Shown: one piece after another, positions 57,029-64,000 of the stretch
Layout: every line of letters begins with the position of its first letter
How positions within the stretch are numbered: position 1 is the first letter of the stretch
NCBI RefSeq assembly: GCF_954871325.1
Contig: NC_088777.1
Location: forward strand, 33,457,366-33,521,365
Length of the DNA stretch: 64,000 nt
From: Gordionus sp. m RMFG-2023
Lineage: Eukaryota > Nematomorpha > Gordioida > Chordodea > Parachordodidae
Direction: 5' to 3'
Notes under the pieces: model-generated
The model's input: only the letters and a program-made list of their open reading frames with translations
The model's database searches: none
Told to the model about the DNA's origin: nothing
Program-made: the position numbers and the translations under genes

Positions 57029-58229
57029 TTACGTGATACGTGATAAAAGCGTTTTCGCCCTCTGGTTGTGGATACAACAGAACGCTAGGTTTTCCTCAAA
57101 AATCCATCAAACTGGATAGTTAATTAAGGGGAGAAAGATGAGGAGCCCTTCACACGTTTGTGGGCAAGCCGCACGTACTTGTACGCGCAACAGTCCGAGA
57201 ACTGTTGCTTAAACGTCTATAGGCTAATAAACAAAAAGAAATGGGCAAACACAAAAGCCTATACCCCAGAACTGCAAAAATAATTTAATTACTTTAAGGG
57301 TGGGTGGTGGCTAATTTTAAGTTTAACATCTAATGTAAAGCCTTGATAATTACTATCAATAATTGAGAATGTGTTCATATCAATTGAGATTAGAGTTTAT
57401 TCATGAAAATAAGAAAAAGCTAATGGGTTTACCGCAGATTGTTTGAATAGGTGAAAATTCCAGTGAATAGGCAAAGCTAGACAGTAATAGGCCTATGACT
57501 ATCCAGCAACAAACACCACACAACAAAGGTTTTTTTTTATTTTCTTTTTCCAGAGAAACAAAAATACTCTATGGAGTGATAGATAGATTATAAAGCGGAA
57601 AAGGTCTTTGATAATGATAAAGATATGAGAGAAAGGAACTATGACGCAAAAATAGGGAACCAGCTCCGTAAGTTTAGGAAATGGAAAAGTAATTGTTGGT
57701 CAGGATCAACAAAAGGCATTATGGCTTGATTGTTATATGATAGTCTATTACTCATAGAAAGACTCTACCAACAAACATAATTACAAAACCTCGCCGCCCC
57801 CTGATGACTGGTTTCTCCATAAATGAAATAAGAAATTGTCAAAGACTAAGAAAAACAAAGCTCCGGGACTAGATAATATCACAGCAGAAAAACCAAAAAT
57901 AGCACTTATAACGATATCGCTACCTATTTGCCCTCTTTCAATAAAATATGGGAGAGCGGAACTACTGCAGTGGGATGGAACAAATCCTACCTAAGTAACT
58001 ACCCAAAAAACTAAGACCATAGAAATTAAAGGGTTATTGAGCTATAGCCATCACATCCTGTTGCATGGAAAAAATTTTTATGGTTCACTCAAAAAAACCA
58101 CAAGCGTATCACCTACACCGAATCTTCCCCCTAAAAATACATAAGTATATACAGGCCAAGAAAAGAAAAATACAGGAGCCAAAAATTAATTCAGAAAAAT
58201 AATCATGCAAAAAGTAAGTACAAACCTAA
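57029..58229 (+). mobile_element. Shortened LINE derivative, copy B
   Basis: Near-identical to 53163-54340 over its whole length, including the exact start (TTACGTGATACGTG), the hairpin leader (57151-57224), the CAG junction at about 57554 and the APG.DN.TAE segment near 57865 (here KAPGLDNITAEKPK). It ends about 100 bp earlier than copy A, just before an A-rich run (58233-58242). Differences are mostly single indels in homopolymers. Because both copies begin at the same base in unrelated flanks, that base is probably the true 5' end. Confidence 0.85.
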
Positions 58230-58387
58230 CTTTAAAAAAAAAATTATTCTGTAAACATACTCTTTACCCTACCCATAGTGGCGCCACTATTTTATTATGA
58301 ATAAAAATAATCGTAAGAGGAAAATAATTTCCAGGAAAAGAAAGAAAACATGATAAATTTTCCACAAAAAACCTAAGATATAGGAAC

Positions 58388-58612
58388 TAATTGAAAAGAT
58401 GATGATGGAAATAGCCGTCGACTTGGACAAATCGGCCATTGGAGGAATCAGGCATACACTCCTAAAAAATCGTAGATAACATATAAAACAAAATATTTTG
58501 AAAAGATGATGATGGAAATAACAGTCGACCTGGACAAATCGGCCAATGGAGGATTCAGACATACACTCCCAAAAAAAATCGTAGATACCAAACAAAACAA
58601 AATATTTTGAAA
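58388..58612. repeat. ~110-bp tandem duplication
   Basis: Two adjacent copies of TGAAAAGATGATGATGGAAA, GTCGAC.TGGACAAATCGGCC and GGAGGA.TCAG.CATACACTC, differing at about eight sites. On the plus strand one copy reads MMMEIAVDLDKSAIGGIRHT, on the minus strand 58287-58595 is open too. Neither product is recognisable. It may be a piece of the hAT element's gene. Confidence 0.7.
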
Positions 58613-59329
58613 AATTTATGTGATTTTTTAAAAGAGAGAAGAGACTTACCTAATTTTTTCTTGGAGAACATATTGTTTCATTTGAATAATATAACTTATT
58701 TTTTTATATATCATTTATATATATTTTAATAATTTCTTATCTGTAAATTTAAAAAAAATTTGATAAGCAAAATAATAATTGTAAGATTTGAAATATATAA
58801 TATTCACTGCTTATAATCATCTCTGAAATAGATATTTTTATGAATAAAATTCAAGGTTACAACGTTAGTAACTACGTTACTTTTTTTTACATTACTTTAC
58901 AGCACAAATTAATATATAAATATTTATATTTTAGAAGGCAAATTTTATAATTTTTATTCTGATCATACTTAGGGTTGAACATCTATCGGTTACCGGATTA
59001 ATTTATTAATCTATTTAATTAAAACCTATGATTAACCAAGACATATAAAAGTCTAATAATAAATTAATCAATTGTTTTAGTTAAAAAAATCAGCAATATA
59101 TATTCAAAAATGATTATTTGAATAAAATAAGGATTCAAAATTTAAATTTTGTATTTCTTTTATCAATTATCTCCTTCCTTATACTTGTTTGGATGGACAT
59201 GATACAAAAAAATTTGAATAATAAAATTTTATGTTACAAATTTTATAAATTATGGATTTTCTCAAATGACAATAAAATTTAAAATATCCTTTATTAAAAT
59301 ATAATAAATAGTAATATGACATTTTAAAA

Positions 59330-59770
59330 CAACAACAACTTAATTAATATGGAGAAAAAAATTTCATAGATGGAAAAGATGTCCTTTTCACCAATCTTTT
59401 CCTCACAGATATAACACCATTCAATCTCAATATAAATATAGAACTTCCAATATAATTTTACTTTCCCAAAGAATAATAAATTCAATTTTTATATGTTAGC
59501 ATTTTTTACAATTAATAATAAAAATATCTAAAAAACAATTGAATTTGTAATAAAATGAAATTTACATTGAAACATATTCACCACCATCCTGATAAATCTA
59601 AAGAGCATTATGCAATTATGAATAAACTTAAAGTACAAATTATCCCCATATCACTGTCTCCAACTTCTTGTGGAGGATTGAACATTTGACTTTCTTCCAA
59701 CAAGTTCCCAGAAATTCCCACATCACTGTCTCCAACTTCTTGTCGAGGATTTATCAAAGGAGGCACTAAT
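59330..59770. other. Coding-like segments, strand uncertain
   Basis: Minus strand: 59775-59590 reads VPPLINPRQEVGDSDVGISG and then NPPQEVGDSDMGI, a repeated 12-residue motif; 59452-59330 reads EIEWCYICEEKIGEKDIFSI with a C-x2-C pair. Plus strand: 59551-59690 reads MKFTLKHIHHHPDKSKEHYA and MNKLKVQIIPISLSP, like the histidine end of a FLYWCH finger. All are G+C-richer than the flanks. The MULE at 61075-62370 lies upstream on the minus strand, so the minus exons may be its tail. I cannot decide between the strands. Confidence 0.35.
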
Positions 59771-60177
59771 GTCGTGACTTAAATAAAAATATATTAAGAA
59801 AAATTTGATTAAATATTTATAATAAAATTTAAAAATAATTTTGTAAAATACTTCCTCTTCTTCCACTTAAAATAATTATTGTTCTTCTAATGTTCTATTT
59901 CTTAGAAAATATAAATATTTCTAATTTTATCCATGTGTTCAAATGCTGTTAAAATTATAAAAGATATATGATAAATTTTAGAAAAAAAAATTTGCCATAC
60001 ATCATTAAAACCAATTACCTTGGCCTTGTTCAGAAAAATATATTCTAATAATATAGAATCTTGCTAATACTAAGATATAATCTTGCAAATACTAAGATAG
60101 AATCTTACTAAAACTAATATGTAAATATTAATTAAAACCAATTACCTTTGCCTTGAGGTATTTATATTTGATATTAG

Positions 60178-60735
60178 CTTTTAAGGTTTAGTCTTTATTT
60201 TATAATTTTCTACAAAAATGGTTTGTAAATAGCTTTTGAGGTTTAGTCTTTATTTTATAATTTTCTACAAAAATGGTATGTAAATAGCTTTTAAGGTTTA
60301 GTCTTTATTTTATAATTTTCTACAAAAATGGTATATAAATAGCTTTTGAGGTTTAGTCTTTATTTTATAATTTTCTACAAAAATGGTATATAAATAGCTT
60401 TCGAGGTTTAGTCTTTATTTTATAATTTTCTACAAAAATGGTATGTAAATAGCTTTTAAGGTTTAGTCATTATTTTATAATTTTCTACAAAAATGGTATA
60501 TAAATAGCTTTTGAGGTTTAGTCTTTATTTTATAATTTTCTACAAAAATGGTATGTAAATACCTTTTGAGGTTTAGTCTTTATTTTATAATTTTTTACAA
60601 AAATGGTATGTAAATAGCTTTTGAGGTTTAGTCTTTATTTTATAATTTTCTACAAAAATGGTATGTAATTAGCTTTTGAGGTTTAGTCTATTTTATAATT
60701 TTCTACAAAAATGTGTATGTAAATATTAATTAAAA
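60178..60735. repeat. 55-bp minisatellite, ten copies
   Basis: The unit AGCTTTTGAGGTTTAGTCTT plus TATTTTATAATTTTCTACAA and AAATGGTATGTAAAT repeats with a 55-bp period and only a few substitutions between units. The last unit has lost four bases. Non-coding. Confidence 0.95.
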
Positions 60736-60739
60736 CCAA

Positions 60740-61040
60740 TTACCTTTGCCTTGAGGTACTGTATTTATATTTAATATTAGCTTGGTTTCGTCTTAATTTT
60801 AGAATTTTCAACAAAAATGTGTATGTAAATATTAATTAAAACCAATTACCTTTGCCTTGAGGTACTGTATTTATAATTTTAGAATTTTCTTGGCTTTATT
60901 TATGATTACCTTTGCCTTGAGGTACTGTATTTATAATTTTAGAATTTTCTTGGCTTTATTTATGATTACCTTTGCCTTGAGGTACTGTATTTATAATTTT
61001 AGAATTTTCTTGGCTTTATTTATGTCTACTCTATTGTAAG
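60740..61040. repeat. 60-bp tandem repeat, three copies
   Basis: The unit ATTACCTTTGCCTTGAGGTA plus CTGTATTTATAATTTTAGAA and TTTTCTTGGCTTTATTTATG is repeated three times exactly (60845-61023). More diverged copies of its first half (AATTACC..TGCC.TGAGGTA) occur near 60010, 60140 and 60738. Since 60 is a multiple of three, it makes a spurious repetitive open frame. Confidence 0.93.
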
Positions 61041-61074
61041 GATGCGAGAAAGATTCCGATTCCAAGCGCCGATA

Positions 61075-62370
61075 TTAATTTTAGAATTTTCTACAAAAAT
61101 ATAATTTTATAATTTAGGAAAAATAATTTGCCATTTGACTCCAAATGGTTTGATGACAAAAGAAAGAAAAATGAATCGGACCGATACCGAATGTTATACC
61201 AATTATTATTAAAATATTCTTCCACATCTGGAAAATTTAATGCAACCAATGAATTATATATTTCCCAATAATGCTCTTCTGTTTTTTGAATATATCATTT
61301 TTTTCAATAAATTTAGCACAATTTTTACTTGTGTAGAATTTATATTTCTCTTTTTAGCAGTTATTTCTCTAATAAATGTTTGTTGAACATAAAATATACA
61401 TATTTCAAGAGAGGCCATAGGAAAGGCTTCTCTATAGGCATGCCTATCAGCAAAGTCTTTGTCTGCGATTATTACTTTAATTTTGTTATTATTATCATTG
61501 TACGATTTAAATAAATCACACATATTTTTAACAATTAAATAATTCTCAGATTTGACTATCCAGATAGCAGCAAATCTCGTTTGTTCTTCGCCATCAATAA
61601 CAAAGAGAGTAAATACTGGCATTTGATAATAATTTAATTTATAAGTTGCATCAACAAGGAGAATCTCTGGAAATGCACTAAAGTATTCCTTCATATTTGG
61701 GGTCTGGTAATATATACCCTGAAGGCTATTATTTTCATAAACTATTTTGATATTATCAGGGCTTTGATTTTTTAATAAGTTGATAACATCCATGAGCTCA
61801 GAGTCCCCTGGTTGATATAGTATTTTCTTTTTTATATTATATAAATCACGATTTGTAGCATAAATTCCTTTTTTTTGGAAGTCATATTTTATTTTAGGAA
61901 TTGAAGCATTATATTCTAAGCACTTAACAATTAATGATCTTGATTCATCATTTATTTTACATTGCTTAGGTAAACGCATGTATAAATTATAATCTAAATT
62001 AATAAATAAAAATTGTATCTTAAAAATATATACCCAAATCATGATTATGCCCAATATTCATTTTGGAAACTTCTAGCCTATGTAGATCCCCTATTATTAT
62101 GTGCTTTACTGAAAAGCTGTCTGGGCAATTTAGTTGTAAAGTTTGGGTAATTTTCCTTTCCCACGACTTTTAAAGTGTCTTCCTCCATGTATACAAACAT
62201 AACGTATATATTTGTATTGTATTGTTTGAATTATGTTTTCATCAAAATTACCAAGCTTGATACATGTTGCTATATGGTAATTAGTAAACACTAGATTTTC
62301 ATATTTATCTATAGCTTCTCGCAAATCATTAAATGATTCAAATTGTGCCCCAACCTATGAAATAGATTAT
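61075..62370 (-). pseudogene. MULE transposase with FLYWCH-like N-terminus
   Basis: The first exon-like part (62356-62130) follows an acceptor (CATAG) with GAQFESFNDLREAIDKYENL and YVCIHGGRHFKSRGKGK, the DNA-binding part. The main frame (62054-61254) reads CLEYNASIPKIKYDFQKKGI, then ILLVDATYKLNYYQMPVFTL (first catalytic D in LLVDATYKLN), then IKVIIADKDFADRHAYREAF (second D) and a CIFYVQQTFIRE helix. A one-base frameshift near 61280 moves the end into another frame (EEHYWEIYNSLVALNFPDVE, YFNNNWYNIR), with HLESNGKL further on near 61130. This is a DDE transposase of the MULE type. It is the best-preserved transposase in the window, lacking the SWIM finger as far as I can see. Terminal repeats are not visible. 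Confidence 0.85.
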
Positions 62371-62423
62371 AGAATAGATAACCTTATTAAAAAAAATATG
62401 CATTGTTACTTCTAATTTTTTTT

Positions 62424-63215
62424 GGGCATGACTAAAATACGCGTCCCCGAAAACTACGCGTCCCTACGCGTCCCCGGTCAAAGAGGTTTAATTTATATAA
62501 TATTAATATAAAATCTTATTTAGCTTCATAAAATAAGTTAAAAAATGTTTTTTATGATTTAAAAAAAAAATGATATCTTAGTAAAATTTTTAAAAAATTA
62601 TTTTTACATGAAAAAACTACGCGTCCCCGGTCAAGATATAATTTTTTTTTTTAAATAAAAGCAGATTCATATTTAGCTCATTAAATGAATATAGAAAATG
62701 TTTTTTATGATTTAAAAAAAATGTGTTAACTTAGTAAAATTTTTAAAAATTTATTTTTTTTAAAAAAAACTACGCGTCCCTACGCGTTTTTGACTAAACT
62801 ACGCGTCCCTACGCGGGTCAAGATAGATTATTTTTATAAAATTGAATATAGAATCGTGTATAGTTTTTTATGGAGATTCCGAAAATGGTATTAATAAAAA
62901 AAATTTAATTAATTTTCGAAATTTTTTTTTTGACTAAACTACGTGTCCCTACGCATCCCCGGTCAAGATACATTTTTTTTAAAAAAATAAAAACAGATTC
63001 ATGTTTAGCTCATTAAATGGATATAGAAAATGTTTTTTTTTATTTAAAAAAGAAGTGTTAACTTAGTAAAATATTTAAAAAACACTTTTTTTTAAAATTT
63101 TTTCACTAAACTACGCGTCCCCGGTCAAGATAGAATTTTAAAAAATAAATATAGAATCGTGTATAGTTTTTCAAGGAGATTCTGAAAATGGTATTAATAA
63201 AAATATTTAAAAAAA
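62424..63215. mobile_element. Partial copy of the ACGCGTCCCC element
   Basis: It starts GGGCATGACTAAAATACGCG, one base different from the end of the element at 52091, and contains the same CTACGCGTCCC / CCGGTCAA and GATTCATATTTAGCTCATTA units. The right inverted end is missing; similarity fades near 63215. Truncation or a one-ended event removed it. Confidence 0.85.
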
Positions 63216-63239
63216 AATATATATAAATAAAATTTCCAA

Positions 63240-63680
63240 GCCAGCTTCATACACATAATAATGGTGGTAAAATTTTCTCAAGCCTGCCAAAGACCATGGT
63301 TGGACTGGGCTTGGAAAATATTCCTCAAAATTAATATGGGCTTGGACCTGACTTGGGACAATTTTTTACAAATTATTATGTGTTGAACAGGTTTGAGAAA
63401 TTTCAAAATAAAATAATTCTCAAAATTATTAAGGTCTTGGACACTTGGAAATTTTTTAATATATAATATGAGCCAAACATTGGTTAAAGAAATTTTTCAA
63501 AGACCTGGGCCGGGCCTGATCAAAAAAAGAACCATAAGGATATCTGATTAATGCTATACGATTTTTTTAAAATTTTATTTTAGTTCTAAACTACCAAATT
63601 TATTATGGTCACGGGTTTAGAGAAATTTTTCAAAAATATTGTGGGCTTGGACCTGGCTTGGGATTTTATAATATTAAATA
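63240..63680. repeat. Diverged GGGCTTGGACCTG repeats
   Basis: GGGCTTGGACCTGACTTGGG near 63339 recurs as GGGCTTGGACCTGGCTTGGG near 63643; TTGGACTGGGCTTGG and GACCTGGGCCGGGCCTGATC lie between. Spacing is irregular (50-150 bp). Style is that of the GC-block MITEs at 20762 and 46545. Beyond 63700 I see nothing. Confidence 0.5.
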
Positions 63681-64000
63681 TTAGCCATAGGTAATCAATA
63701 ATATTTTAACAAATAATTTTGATTTGGGTTGAAAGCTAATTTAAAAATATTTTCTGTTGCATTAGGAAAATTATTTAAATTTAAATTAACTTTGAAATTG
63801 TAACTTTAAAAATTGTATAAATTATCACTGTGGGATATTAAAGATAAAAGGTTATAAAATTTGAACATTAACTTTAAAGTATATTGTGATTATGACTTTA
63901 GGTTGTTAAAGTTTAATTTGTTTTTATAGATATATATAGTCGTGTTTTTTGTTAATTATAAGAGTTAGTTGTAATATTATGTAATAAAATAAATATTGAA

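Larger units (their letters stand above)
55836..58907. mobile_element. hAT-type element carrying LINE derivative copy B
   Basis: The left end TAGTGCTGTAAACGTTAC mirrors the right end TTACTTTACAGCACAA. Both are followed inward by GTAAC / ACGCGTTAC / AACGTTAGTAAC motifs, a common hAT subterminal style. Flanking octamers ATTACTTC and ATTAATAT agree in five places only, so the duplication is eroded or the pairing is chance. Inside are a MITE-like pair of ends (about 56411-56732, AGTGTTGTTAA and AAAACAACACT), the LINE derivative, and a 118-bp tandem duplication. Confidence 0.6.

Noticed and set aside
60857-61039. A 60-codon repetitive open frame
   Set aside because: It is made by an exact 60-bp tandem repeat, a multiple of three; no family signature and no splice context.
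61329-61514. Plus-strand open frame
   Set aside because: Antisense shadow of the MULE transposase, whose minus-strand frame carries the catalytic motifs.
1-64000. tRNA, rRNA or snRNA genes
   Set aside because: No stretch with the A and B box pattern of tRNA genes or recognisable rRNA core sequence was found by eye; a covariance-model search would be needed to exclude small ones.

Overview
This is an AT-rich eukaryotic window made mostly of transposon debris. I see no rRNA, tRNA, CRISPR or prokaryotic operon structure. Two host-gene signals point to an animal: an exon matching the C-terminal RRM of GW182/TNRC6 (3006-3212) and a six-part spliced gene matching the metazoan form of TMEM41B, a VTT-domain ER scramblase (26147-26975, minus). 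Introns in the TMEM41B-like gene are only 39-44 nt, a probable intron in the Tc1-type transposase is 52 nt, and a third, unidentified spliced gene (50663-51085, minus) has introns of 43-46 nt. An AT-rich animal with very short introns and many DNA transposons fits several reduced parasitic lineages (myxozoans, orthonectids, dicyemids), but the window does not fix the taxon.

Layout. 1-2157: decayed piggyBac element starting at base 1, carrying an hAT-type MITE. 3006-3212: GW182 RRM exon. 3213-9400: gene-poor. 9415-12660: broken LINE split by an hAT element (9784-11341) that itself holds a Ty3/gypsy fossil. 12590-15592: two arrays of a ~265-bp repeat flanking a ZMYM1-type hAT fragment. 16172-18533: second piggyBac with TTAA target sites. 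18692-19997: hAT with perfect 8-bp duplications. 20762-21012 and 22253-22423: MITEs. 22665-25397: Tc1/mariner-like element with ~430-bp inverted repeats. 26147-26975: TMEM41B-like gene. 27880-32340: tandem repeats, including a ~122-bp satellite with a 1446-bp higher-order repeat.

33035-48522 is a nested MULE structure. An outer palindromic MULE derivative (9-bp duplication AATTTTTTA) contains a 3.05-kb MULE (36632-39681, duplication TTTATTTAA) almost at its symmetry centre and a 6.16-kb element (42086-48248, duplication AAATAAAAA) in its right arm. All three target duplications are still perfect.

50400-52078 holds exons of at least one unidentified spliced minus-strand gene. A 1060-bp palindromic-ended element (52091-53150) abuts a candidate start codon. 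Two near-identical shortened LINE derivatives (53163-54430 and 57029-58229) share a strikingly structured 5' leader; the second sits inside an hAT-like element. 60178-61023 holds short tandem repeats beside a fairly well-preserved MULE transposase (about 61075-62370, minus). A second, one-ended copy of the 52-kb element follows at 62424. The transposases look broken, so the window is a record of successive insertions around a few host genes.
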